A DNA stretch of 23,192 nucleotides from Chrysophaeum taylorii (Eukaryota > Sar > Pelagophyceae > Pelagomonadales > Pelagomonadaceae): the NCBI GenBank assembly GCA_029834535.1, contig JAQMWT010000144.1, positions 1 through 23,192 on the forward strand, given 5' to 3'. This document shows, one piece after another, positions 8,687 through 17,360 of the stretch. The notes below the pieces were generated by a model. It was not told the origin of the DNA. It did not search any database and was given only the letters and a program-made list of their open reading frames with translations. Both the position numbers and the translations under genes were made by a program. Positions within the stretch are counted from its first letter, which is position 1; the number at the start of each line of letters is the position of its first letter.

Positions 8687-10246
8687 AGCTGCTGGCGAGT
8701 TGACGACACCGACCTGATGGTCTTGCCTGTGCGCCTTACATTACGGCGCTGCTTTGGATGTTTTTTTTCGACGCTGGTTTGCCTTAGCTTCTTCTTCGAC
8801 GATGGCCTACGATACTTAGGATGGTTTACCTCGTTAGAACGGAAGCTGGTTTGGTGGATAATGTGTACTGTGAGGCTTAAAATATCCGACTGCGCAATGT
8901 TATGGGAAATTAGGTTGATGGTAGTATACGATGATCTCGACTTCCATTTTTCATTTCTTTCTTGTCTGGTTCCTACTTCTGCCGCCCCACGGCAGGCTTT
9001 CTGCGTGGTGGGTAACGTCGCAGTTTTTGTATCTCGCTTCATTGCACGTTCGCCTTATCTCTTTTTCTCGTCTCTCCCTTTTGTCCCTCCTTTTACCACA
9101 CTACGCTTTTCGCATGTTGGGTCTTACTAAACAACTTTTCTTCGCGTGTCTTGTCGCATTTTACTAATATGACATCGCGTGCGTGCGTGGTCACCCCGCA
9201 ACCCCACAATCCATATCACATTTGTCAATTCCCTCCATCACCGATGGCCTCGCAGCGCGACGTGTGTGTGTTTGGATGCGCAGATGACCCATCTTGCACT
9301 CATTTCTGCCTTGTCCTGCGCCGATTTCGTGGTCGCCTTCCAGCGGCATCGTCTTTGATGAAGCTTGCTCGACTTTAGTCACGAAACATTGGGTTGCGTG
9401 TCTTCCTGCATATGAGCCTGACGATGTCGCTCCCCTGCCTTTGCTTGTCCGGGCCTCTTTCGAAGCCCGTGTAGTCCTTTATGGTACGGACCATGTAGCT
9501 AAGGTCCTCAAGGCGCCGTTCCGCTACCAGGCTGCTTCCTCGGGTCCGTGGTCCCTGATCGCACGTGTCGATGCAGTCGCCGACCTAATTCTTCCGAGCC
9601 GCACGACCCTCTTTTTACGACATGATCACCGACGGCGGCGCTACAGTTTTGCGTGGCTGCTTTGTTGCTTACTCATCGAGCACCGCTAGCACGGCCTTGA
9701 GGAAATGGTTGATTTCCCGTCTCTCTGTTCACCAGACTTCAATTGTGCTCGATTAACGGACGCGACGATCTTCTGCTCACCTGCTTGCCGATGGTACTGA
9801 CGCCGCGTTTTAGCTGTATACGCGGTCTGTTGCTTTTCTTGCCGTCCTTGTCTATTGTGCCGTGGCTGCTTAAGACATTTGGTTTACTCGCGTTCTCTCC
9901 AAACTCGGCAGGTTATGGCGGCTTGCTTGGTATGAAAAGCATCGTGCTGCGACCGCTTCATAGCGTGCCACTCTTATAGCGTACTGTTGCAATCGTACTA
10001 CTGTGCTTCTCTTTGCGTCGTTTCTTCGTCAACCTCTCATCTGCTGCTTCTCTGTCGTTGTGTTGTCTGTGACGAAGCTATGACACTTACCCCTGCACCA
10101 CGTCCCCATTAAAGTTCTCACATCCCCATTTCAGTTCTCACATGCCAGCAGTGTTCGTTCGTTTCGATCGAACCTGTGCTTGACTTCACGGCGACTCCTC
10201 ATCGGCTTCAGTTCATTGCTACGTGTTCGGTTCGTTGTCGTCTAAC

Positions 10247-11225
10247 ATGTCCTCGATCGAAATTCAAGCTAGCAAGCTTTCGCGAACACTTGATGCCTTC
10301 AGCGGTGAGCGACATTTTTTTTTTCCCACCAATGGACACGTCGTCGCGAACATGATCATCTCTACCGGCGATCACATTATCTCGACCAACGATCCTTTGA
10401 CTAGCATCTCAGCATCTCGCTGCTCTGAAGAAGAATTTCTCAGCATCTCGCGGCTCTGAAGGCGAATTTCGCGTCAAGCAACAACGTTGATATCCATGAA
10501 AACCGCGACATGAACTTCACGCGACTTTACAAGCGCATTACCGATGTCTACATGGGCCATGGGGATCGCGTAGCGAACTTCCTCAACAAGTTCATCATCA
10601 GAGTTCAAGTTGCTCGGCATTGTACCTATCACCGGCTTTCAAGTTGCTTGGCATAGTACCTGATCCGACGCACCCTCGAGTGTGTCCTCGCATTTGACTA
10701 CGTGCATCGTGATTCAAGACTTACTGGCTTTGTTTTACCGTCTCGCGTTTCGTACCGACGACTGTGGTTGTTCCCTTGAGAAGTCCACCAACAATCAATT
10801 TAGATGGCATGCACAATCACTACCGTCGCGCTATCCGCCGCGTCGTCAGCCACAACCCCGACTTCAGACTCTTCCAACTGACCTACCCTAGACGCTCCCC
10901 TTTCCCAACAACCTGGCTCTACTCGATTCCGACGCACTACCCAATGTCATTTTGGCGGCTGCAAGGATCACTTTAAGAGGGACTGCCGCAAGTTTCAAAG
11001 TTCCTAGCTATTCCACGACAACGCGCTACCCACCATCGCCATTCTTCTCAACGGCGCAACACTTCCAATGACTCCAAAAACACCCAACAACACCAACCCA
11101 AAACCACCACCACTAACACTACCTTTTCTGCTCCTATGCCTACTCCCACCTTGACTGATTCTAGTTCCACTCCGCCGCTTTTCTTAAAACCACCATCTAT
11201 TCCACCCCCTTCACCGCCTTAAACG
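10247..11225 (+). pseudogene. Copia gag remnant with a broken zinc knuckle
   Basis: A frame opens at ATG 10247 (MSSIEIQASKLSRTL) and runs about 70 codons to a stop; its gag identity rests on position. A second piece around 10500-10620 in another frame contains LYKRITDVYMGHGDRVANFL. At 10945-10986 a CCHC-type knuckle is readable as C-x2-G-x4-H-x4-C: the second Cys is replaced by Gly, and a stop lies upstream at 10879. After a further frame change, 11037-11220 encodes a polar linker (QQHQPKTTTTNTT, then Pro/Ser-rich) typical of the segment after the knuckle. At least three frame changes rule out a functional product. Confidence 0.5.
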
Positions 11226-11414
11226 GCCACACCAGCCGTCTCACATCCCCCCCCGATACTCCGTCTCATCAAATTTGCACCTTTCTGCCAATCAAGATAC
11301 TTCCAAGTCAGCGTGTGTACCGCCGAATGTCTGATGCAAGCACACCAACAACCCCATCCCACGGAAGCCCCTCGTTGTGGATTTTTTTTTTAGCTCCCAT
11401 CGCACAGCCGCCCT

Positions 11415-11665
11415 TCGTTCTGTATTTTCCGCTATTCGTTGCTCCACCCCTCGTTCTGTATTTCCCCCTCGTCGTTGCTCCTCTCCTCGTTCTGTCTTTT
11501 CACCTTGTCGTTGCTCCCCTCCTCGTTGTCTTTTCACCTCGTCGTTGCTCCCCTCCTCGTTCTTTATATCGCCTATTCGTTGATCCACTCCCCGTTCTAC
11601 ATTTTCTGCTATTCGCTGATCCATGTGCATTTTCACCTATTCGTTGATCCACTCCTCGTTGTGCT
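11415..11665. repeat. ~33-36-bp minisatellite inside the Copia remnant
   Basis: About seven to eight imperfect copies of a unit resembling GTTCTGTNTTTTCNCCT followed by CGTTGCTCCCCTCCTC. Unit lengths vary from about 31 to 36 bases, and the last copies carry GATCCA in place of GCTCCC. The array interrupts the element between the gag linker and the region where protease/integrase is expected. ORFs through it on both strands are artefacts of the repeat. Confidence 0.85.
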
Positions 11666-12600
11666 TGTCGGTTTTGGTAAAACCAGCGACTCAAGTTCCA
11701 TCGCGCATTTCACCCGCCACAACTAAGCTGTGCCTGTCCATTTTTCGCGTGCGCAGCTTTCGTGCTTCCTATGTGGTTGGATCGCTCATCTTCGGGATCC
11801 TGGACAGACGCTTCTTTGCTGTGTGATTTGTGGTTCTCCTTCGCGCACTATCGCCTTTTCGCCGCTTTTCTGACCTTTACAATCCGGTTTTGCTCTCGCA
11901 GTGAATTTGGTGCTCAGCACCCGCGACGCTATCTGCAATGTTCTTACGTGTCACTGCGACGCTATCTGCAACGTTCTTACGTGCCACAACTGTTTTGCCA
12001 CTATCGCCAACTTCTACCGCAGTCTATTCGAGTATGACAAGCGAAGCTCGCCGCTTGCTCCTCCAACGTTGGCCCATATGGCAACTTCGCTCTTGCGAAT
12101 GCGAAAACGGGCCACTTCCTTATCTGCCACAGCAGGCTGACATACAGCTGTCTGGTCTACCCGTGTTCGTTCCTTACACCGCTGGCGCGTCCGAAGTCTT
12201 CCATTTTTGCGTACAGGACGCGGTCGTGCCCATGGCAACTTGCTCGCACCACAACAACCAAACACCCACGTTCGCATCAAACCTGCTTACGCCTGTTTTT
12301 GCTTCTGTCGACTCCGACCATCGTCATAACCTGGTCACCATGCACCATGCAGCATATCTGCCCAAAGGCCACGTTCTCATCAGACGTCTGGTACACTGCC
12401 ATCATATATACCAGCCTGTGTTCCCGCTATCTTTACCCCGCTGCGATCCTCAGTGGCAACAATCGCTTAACGCAAGTCTCCCCAGGCACTATTGTCGCTC
12501 TTGTTCTTCAGACCTCGATTTTGCTGACAGTTTCGCTTATCAGGTTTCTTGCAATGTCAACCACCGAAGGAACTTCAACGTTGTTCCGCCTTTCAGCTCT
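11666..12600 (+). other. Scrambled part of the Copia element where protease/integrase is expected
   Basis: No aspartic protease motif, HHCC zinc finger or DDE-type integrase motif is readable. There is a short direct duplication near 11925-11990, where GCGACGCTATCTGCAA and TTCTTACGTG each occur twice. A hydrophilic segment near 12095-12130 reads ANAKTGHFLICHSR in one frame, which is retroelement-like but not diagnostic. I infer heavily decayed pol sequence from its position between the gag linker and the reverse transcriptase. Confidence 0.35.
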
Positions 12601-12602
12601 CG

Positions 12603-12687
12603 TCTACTGTTGCCCCATTGTCACCTGTTCCTGCTGTTGCCCGATTATCACCTGTTCTTCCGCTGTTGCCCCCTTGTCCCCTGTGTT
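12603..12687. repeat. Three-copy ~27-bp direct repeat in the Copia linker
   Basis: Three copies of CTGTTGCCCnnnTnnCACCTGT or close variants. In one frame they encode a Pro/Val/Ser-rich repeat (VAPLSPVPAVARLSPV), which suits the proline-rich linker that commonly lies between Copia integrase and reverse transcriptase. Confidence 0.7.
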
Positions 12688-13217
12688 TGATGAGAATGCG
12701 CCGGTTTCACTGGGACTGATCACCCCATCACGTGAACCGACCATTCTACGAGCTCATAAACTCCGACGAACCAAAGAGAGAAAACAACAAAAAGTGCACA
12801 ACAAAGTCGAGCCAACCAGAGCCGACAAAACAAAAAGCATGCAAAACAAAAAGCATGCAAAACAAAGTCGAGCCAAACGGAGCCGACCGCGCAAAGTCGA
12901 CAAAAAGCGCACATTATTCAGAAACAAATGGAGAGCCAACTCAAACCCATAATACTGGCGTTTCACCACGCACTGTCGATTCTGTGGCATCTTGTCATTC
13001 CCTTCGATTCTGTGTCCTCTTGTCCTTCCCTGTACGTTAATTATTCTAGCTTTCGTTTGTTAGTTCATTATGTCTTCCTTCCCCTCTGTCTCGCCCAGCC
13101 CATCCAAATCCTGCACGTCGGTTACAAGCCCTTGCCACAGAATATCATTCCCTCGGTCAGCTCGGTTGCTCGGATGTTGTTCGCGTTCCTTCTACTTTTT
13201 CTGGCACCATCTGCCCT

Positions 13218-13872
13218 TTGAAGAGGGTCCACCGTACGAAGTATGAATCTGGCCGCTTCAAATCGCACAATGCTCATCTCGTTGTCCGCGGTTACACCCA
13301 GGTTCACGGCATTGCTTACCACGACACGTACCGTCCTGTAGATGTCATCTCCGCTTTCATACAAGCCCCTGTCTGGCGTTGCTGTTCACGACTGGGATTT
13401 GCATACGTTGGATGTCAGCTCCGCTTTTATCCAAGCTCCCATTGACGACGACATCTATGTCTGGCCACCCGAAGGCTATGCTCGCAGCCAACCCAAAGAT
13501 ACCTCCACACTCATTTCCAAACTCTGTCGCTCTTGGTACGGTTACCCGCAAGCATGTCCCTACTGGTGGCTTTACTTAGAACGCTTCCTTGTCAATGATT
13601 GTGGCTTCGTCCGCGGATCTGGTGACACTTGCAGTTACAAGCTCTTGCTTAATTATACTGTCGTTCTACATCTTGTTCTTGTCGTTGATGATCTTCTTGT
13701 GGCGCACCCTCGTCATTGCCTTGGCCATTACCAAGCCTTCTTCCTCCGTTTCAAAGCCTTCACTGATGTCAACGAGCTCGATCTTCACACTTACGTTGGT
13801 CTCCGCATTACGCGTGATCGCGCACGTCGCACGCTCGCTATCGACCAATCCCATGCTATCCGTGAAATGTAA
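13218..13872 (+). pseudogene. Copia reverse transcriptase remnant
   Basis: The N-terminal part reads FKSHNAHLVVRGYTQVHGI followed by AYHDTYRPV, the Copia block usually seen as KARLVAKGYTQ...GIDY..TF.PV. After a frame change near 13338-13345 the main body reads HDWDLHTLDVSSAFIQAP, IYVWPPEGY, SWYGYPQACPYWW and LVLVVDDLLVA. The catalytic box is VVDD where YVDD is usual. The fingers-palm order matches Copia RT. The frame ends at TAA 13870, exactly where roughly 70-80 residues normally found before the RNase H region are missing, which indicates an internal deletion. The frame change, altered active-site residue and deletion make it non-functional. Confidence 0.85.
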
Positions 13873-14422
13873 ACCCCACTGGCAAGCTCTATCTCATACC
13901 CTCCGTTATCTCAATGGTACTCAAGATCTTGCCCTTGTTCTTGGTCGCGATTCTACCCTTCGTCTCTCTGGTTATTCCGACTCCAGCTGGGCCGACGACC
14001 CTGATGACTGTCACTCTACAACTGGCTATTGTTTTCAGCTTGGTGGCTCTATGATCTCCTACAGCTCACGCTCGCAGTACCTCCTCGCCCGCTCCTCTTT
14101 TGAAGCTGAGTTGCTCGCTCTTTACGCCGCTACTGCTAAGCTCTCTTGGCTTCTCAAACTTTTTGATGACTTTGATCTCCCTCGTCACACGGTACCAATG
14201 TATGTCGATAACAGAACCACCGTCACCCAAGTCCGTTTCCAATGTCTCACGCGGCGCACCCGCCATATTGATATTCGCTTTTACAGCACCGCCGAATATC
14301 ATCGCAACCACATCATTGATCTCCAACATAATCCCCGCCTTGACAACCTTAGCGATATCTTCACCCGTAGTACGGAAGCTCCTCCCTTCCTCCGGCTTCG
14401 TGCTCGTTACCTCACCTCGTGA
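13862..14422 (+). pseudogene. Copia RNase H remnant, long open frame
   Basis: In a different frame from the RT body, this reads HWQALSHTLRYLNGTQDLAL, GYSDSSWADDPDD, STTGYCFQLGGSMISYSS, SSFEAELLAL, MYVDNRTTV, RHIDIRFY and LSDIFTR. These are the diagnostic Copia RNase H blocks in the right order, ending with the usual short tail. The open frame extends upstream through RT sequence by chance. The domain itself is uninterrupted and retains candidate acidic residues (D in SDSSW, E in FEAE, D in YVDN), so this end of the element is less decayed than gag and integrase. Confidence 0.88.
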
Positions 14423-14481
14423 CTTCGCCCGACATCTCCTGTCTCTTTCTGCCACAATGCCTTTCCTGACGTCTTTAACTA

Positions 14482-14735
14482 AGAGGGGGGTGTGTGTGGG
14501 GAGCATGAAGGATGTGGGTGGGTTTGTGGGGTATGAGGGATGTGCCGTCTTCCTTCAAGCTTCTCCTCTGTGAGCGTCTCACTTACCCCTTTCTCCTTTT
14601 CTTTCTTTCTTTTCCAGCACCTGTGCGAGGACCTCACTTACCCCTTCTTCCTTTTCTTTCTTTTGCAACACCTGTGTGAGGACCTCACTTACCCCTTTTT
14701 CCTTCTCCTTCTTTTCCAGCACCGGAGGTCGTACG
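14482..14735 (+). mobile_element. Polypurine tract and putative 3' LTR start
   Basis: The purine run AAGAGGGGGG at 14482-14491 follows the RNase H stop by about 60 bases and is directly followed by TGTGTGTGGGGAGCATGAAG. A polypurine tract abutting TG is the expected layout for an LTR start. The LTR end is unclear because a 51-bp tandem repeat and then helicase sequence follow. No matching 5' LTR was found in the window. Confidence 0.6.
14568..14722. repeat. Three-copy 51-bp tandem repeat ending in 3'-splice-site-like sequence
   Basis: Units are 14568-14620 (53 bp), 14621-14671 (51 bp) and 14672-14722 (51 bp). Each runs CTGTGNGAG, CTCACTTACCCC, a long pyrimidine tract, then CCAGCAC (or GCAACAC in the middle unit). 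It lies in the putative 3' LTR, immediately before the helicase fragment. Confidence 0.9.
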
Positions 14736-14787
14736 CGTGCTGCCCCCCGAATCAGGGTAAGGATCAGGTAGGCGCGCGAGCCAGACA

Positions 14788-15378
14788 GTGATCCTCGAAG
14801 CCGTCTACGGCGACCTCGCAGACTATTTCCACGACCCGCGGCGGCTGTTTCAGCGCGCCATTCTCACGCCCCGTCGAAACGATGTTGTCGATGCTGACAA
14901 TGCGCGCATGACCGCGGCCTTTTTTTCCCGGAGACGAGGTGTCGGAGTTCTTTTCAGCCGACTAGGTTGTGTCAGAAGATGACGCCTCGCTCTTTACAGT
15001 CGAGTTTTCAACTCCCTGACAACCAACGGCATGCTGACTTTGATCGCGAGCTAAAGTCTTCGCAACCTCGACCCGTCGCACGGCCGCTGCAACGGTACCA
15101 GATATACATGATTTATCGTGTCGTGTCACCGAGGCTCCTCCAACCTGTATCCCTTAAGGCCCGCCGACGCCAAACGATCAACAAGAGCCAGGGGCAGGCA
15201 CCCCGCAAGGTCGGCGTCCTCTTGCCCAAGGCCCTTCTTCTGCCACCTCCAGCTCTACGTGGCTCTCTGTCGATCGGCAACCCCGAGAATATGCTCTTCT
15301 GAGTCGACGACACCACCCTACCCCACACGTGCTGCGCAATACCGATAAGCCCCCTCCCGGCGTCTACACGCGCACCGT
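14788..15378 (+). pseudogene. C-terminal fragment of a Helitron/PIF1-type helicase
   Basis: Broken frames together give the conserved C-terminal order of Helitron and PIF1-like helicases. The first frame has LFQRAILTPRRNDVVDADNA. A shifted frame has FPGDEVSEFFSAD, then a stop, then VVSEDDASLFTVEF. Another has FNSLTTNGMLTL, then SLRNLDPSHGRCNGTRY. The last pieces are TINKSQGQAPRKVGVLLPK, CHLQLYVALCRSATP and finally PGVYTRTV. Family versions read F.GE..S.DS, FLNSL, LRNL.P..GLCNGTRL, T.NKSQGQ...VGI.LP and QLYVALSR. There are at least four frame changes and two stops, so it is dead. The Rep and N-terminal helicase parts are absent; the Copia element lies directly upstream. Confidence 0.8.
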
Positions 15379-15725
15379 AGGTGGACATACTGGGACCAGG
15401 TGAACTTACTGGGGTTTGAGAATGGGACTAGGTGAATTTAGTGACCAGGTGAACTTACTGGGGCCAGGTGAACTTACTGGGGGTTTTAGAGTAAACTCAA
15501 AGGTTAGCGGCGTGTGCGGATCAAAGCTGCTTAGATTGGCGGAAAAGAGAGCGACGAGCTCGAAGGAGTGGGTGTGAGCACGAGTGGGTTTACACCGAAC
15601 TTACTGGGGTTAGAGATTTGGACTAGGTGAACTTACTGACCAGGTGAACTTATATGAAACTTACTGGGATTAGGTGAACTAACTGGGGTTAGAGATTGGG
15701 ACTAGATGAACTTACTAGGAGACTT
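15379..15725. repeat. Minisatellite array built on GGTGAACTTACTGGGG
   Basis: About ten to eleven imperfect copies of a ~16-20-base unit (AGGTGAACTTACTGGGG) lie in two clusters, 15379-15485 and 15596-15725, separated by about 110 bases of unrelated sequence. A longer period is also visible, in which GGGGTTAGAGATTGGGACTA alternates with the core. The array begins directly after the helicase C-terminal codons and ends about 44 bases before the ATG of the ankyrin-type gene. Confidence 0.9.
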
Positions 15726-15768
15726 GTTTTCGATCCAGTACAAAACGGCGCGTGGCGGATAGAAGGCG

Positions 15769-16986
15769 ATGGGCTCTCGAGAAAAACAATGCGCTCCACA
15801 GCGCGCGCCTCCGTGGTATCGGCTAGATGTTGACGGTATGCGCAGGCTTTGCGTCCCCGACTTGGAAACCACGACCTTGGAGGGCGCCATCGAAGCCATC
15901 GAACCTTCGTCGCCAGTGACGCGTAGAAGGACACTTTGCTGCGGGATGCGAGAATCCAAGAGACAACAACCGAAAGCGTTCGAACCAAATGATTGGGAGC
16001 ACATAAAACCAGAGCGCCACTGTTGGAAATGGGACTCTTCCGGTCCGGTTTGCTTGTATCGCGAGGACCTGTGGCATTCGGAGGCGTACCAACGAGCGCG
16101 ATCTCGCGTCGTCAAGGGACAATCCGCTGAAGCTTTCCTGCTTCGCAAATCCTGGAGTCTTAGTGGCCGGTCAGGTTCAAACCGCCTGCTGCGGTCAAGT
16201 TCAACCGACGACTCTGCGTCCGCCTTCCAGGCTCCCACCGTGTCGACAGAGTGGGGATGCATCGCGGCGCTTATGCCAATATGCAAGGTCGACGACCTGG
16301 AGGTGCTGCTCCAGCGCGTTTCACTGTGTGTCGCGGGGAGAACAGACTCCTGGTCGGGAGGAAATCTGATGTACTATGCGGCTAGGGCTGGTGACCTAAT
16401 CGTGTGCCATCACCTCATCGACAACGGTTTTGGCGCGCTAGCGTCCGAGACAGCCAAGGACGGCAGGACGGCCTACGAGGTGGCCTTGGCCAATGGTTTT
16501 CCGGACGTTGCGTACATCCTCGAACCCTACGCCAAGATCCGAAACATCGCACAAGAATTGGCCCTCCACGCCACGCTGTGCCAAGAGCTCCAATACGTCA
16601 TCGCGCAGGATGGGAGGCGTGTAGCGTCCAAGCGCCGAACGTCGATCTTTGGTCGCGGGGCGAGCGCTGTCTCTTGCATGGCAAGGTCGACGTCGTTCTT
16701 CATCCACAAGATGATGATAGGGAAGAGGACATCCTCGGACATCACGCTAGCCGCAGATTCCGGATTTCCCGATTGCAGTCACGAAACGGAGGTTAAGGAG
16801 CCTGATGCGCCTCTGCCGAATGCCGCGAGCAAAAGAGCCCGACGACCTGGTTCTACAACGCGGTCCACGAAATCTAAGAAAAGCAAGAAACGACGCACCA
16901 CCAGACACCGCGCCCAATATAACGACGAAAACGTCTCGGAGATCCTCTACTTGCGACCTTGCGTACCACCCTCAACTTGTTGCTGA
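15769..16986 (+). CDS. Ankyrin-repeat-type protein with a basic, nuclear-signal-like tail
   Basis: The 405-residue open frame starts at ATG 15769. Residues about 199-255 look like one to two ankyrin repeats (NLMYYAARAGDLIVCHHLIDNG, spaced as a helix-turn-helix, then DGRTAYEVALANGFPDVAYIL). The preceding segment CIAALMPICKVDDLEVLLQ (about 164-182) fits a degenerate first repeat. The N-terminal 160 residues have no recognised domain but contain clustered Cys, Trp and His (for example PERHCWKWDSSGPVCLYREDLW). The tail at about 353-380 is strongly basic (SKRARRP, then KSKKSKKRRTTRHR), consistent with nuclear localisation or nucleic-acid binding. A protein-interaction role is inferred. The promoter must lie in or beyond the upstream minisatellite. 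Confidence 0.65.
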   Translation: MGSREKQCAPQRAPPWYRLDVDGMRRLCVPDLETTTLEGAIEAIEPSSPVTRRRTLCCGMRESKRQQPKAFEPNDWEHIKPERHCWKWDSSGPVCLYREDLWHSEAYQRARSRVVKGQSAEAFLLRKSWSLSGRSGSNRLLRSSSTDDSASAFQAPTVSTEWGCIAALMPICKVDDLEVLLQRVSLCVAGRTDSWSGGNLMYYAARAGDLIVCHHLIDNGFGALASETAKDGRTAYEVALANGFPDVAYILEPYAKIRNIAQELALHATLCQELQYVIAQDGRRVASKRRTSIFGRGASAVSCMARSTSFFIHKMMIGKRTSSDITLAADSGFPDCSHETEVKEPDAPLPNAASKRARRPGSTTRSTKSKKSKKRRTTRHRAQYNDENVSEILYLRPCVPPSTCC

Positions 16987-17360
16987 GCCTCCTACCATCA
17001 TAACCGGACCAAACAAGCGGCTCTTCTTTGCCTGTTCCCACCCCGCAATCATTATATGCATCCCAGTTCGATGTTAACAAGGTTATTATGCGCCTTATGT
17101 ATTCCCTCTAACTAACTAACAGGTATATCATCATCATCATAGCGCAGCTCACAGCACGCTTCCTGCGTTGTGGTGGTCGAAGGCGGCGGGCCGGAGCCCT
17201 ATCGTTCGCACATACGCGCGGCATTCGCCATGCGACACTCAGGATAGTCGTCGAACCTGGCATTTTTTAATGATCGGTGCGGGGTTGGGCACAGTGGCAC
17301 ACCTTTTGGTGGTGCCCCGCCTTTCCACGGAAGACACAGTGACGTCACGAGAGGGTCTCC
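16987..17360. other. Intergenic region between the ankyrin-type and F-box-like genes
   Basis: This spacer between two plus-strand genes contains a short (ATC)n run near 17126-17140 and otherwise no visible motif. Plus-strand frames that enter the F-box gene from here are out of register with it and look like shadows. Confidence 0.4.

Larger units (their letters stand above)
8120..10240. other. A/T-richer stretch without a recognisable gene
   Basis: About 2.1 kb follows the glycosyltransferase-like gene. It contains two microsatellites and one good TATA-like sequence. Its ORFs (for example 8717-9130 and a frame around 9294-9689) are rich in Phe, Leu and Cys, have no family resemblance, and in the second case lack an ATG at the listed start. 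A small direct repeat of CCCCATT plus AGTTCTCACAT occurs near 10106-10143. The stretch may hold the lost 5' part of the Copia element, but I could not find a 5' copy of the 3' LTR sequence. Confidence 0.5.
10247..14735 (+). mobile_element. Degenerate Ty1/Copia-type LTR retrotransposon
   Basis: Retroelement parts occur in Copia order on the plus strand. These are a gag-like region with a zinc-knuckle remnant (10945-10986), a Ser/Thr/Pro/Asn-rich linker (about 11037-11220), a scrambled stretch where protease and integrase should be, a linker (about 12580-12950), reverse transcriptase (13218-13872), RNase H (13862-14422), and a polypurine tract at 14482-14491 followed by TG. Reverse transcriptase before RNase H with no downstream integrase fits Copia, not Gypsy. 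Frameshifts, stops, an internal deletion and inserted minisatellites make it non-autonomous. The 5' boundary and 5' LTR were not identified, so the limits are approximate. Confidence 0.8.

Noticed and set aside
8717..9130. 137-codon ORF 31 bases downstream of a TATA-like sequence
   Set aside because: The product is an irregular Phe/Leu/Cys-rich string with no domain, in A/T-rich repeat-island DNA; the TATA box is recorded separately at low confidence.
9294..9689. 131-codon frame with a fairly protein-like middle (FEARVVLYGTDHVAKVLKAP)
   Set aside because: It begins at a TTG, matches no family I know, and has no supporting context; possibly decayed element sequence.
15379..15725. The tandem array as a CRISPR
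   Set aside because: Repeats are imperfect, of variable spacing, without regular unique spacers, and the locus is eukaryotic.
16165..16185. T-arm-like GGTTCAAACC as a possible tRNA
   Set aside because: It lies inside the ankyrin-type coding frame and no acceptor stem, D-arm or anticodon arm can be paired around it.
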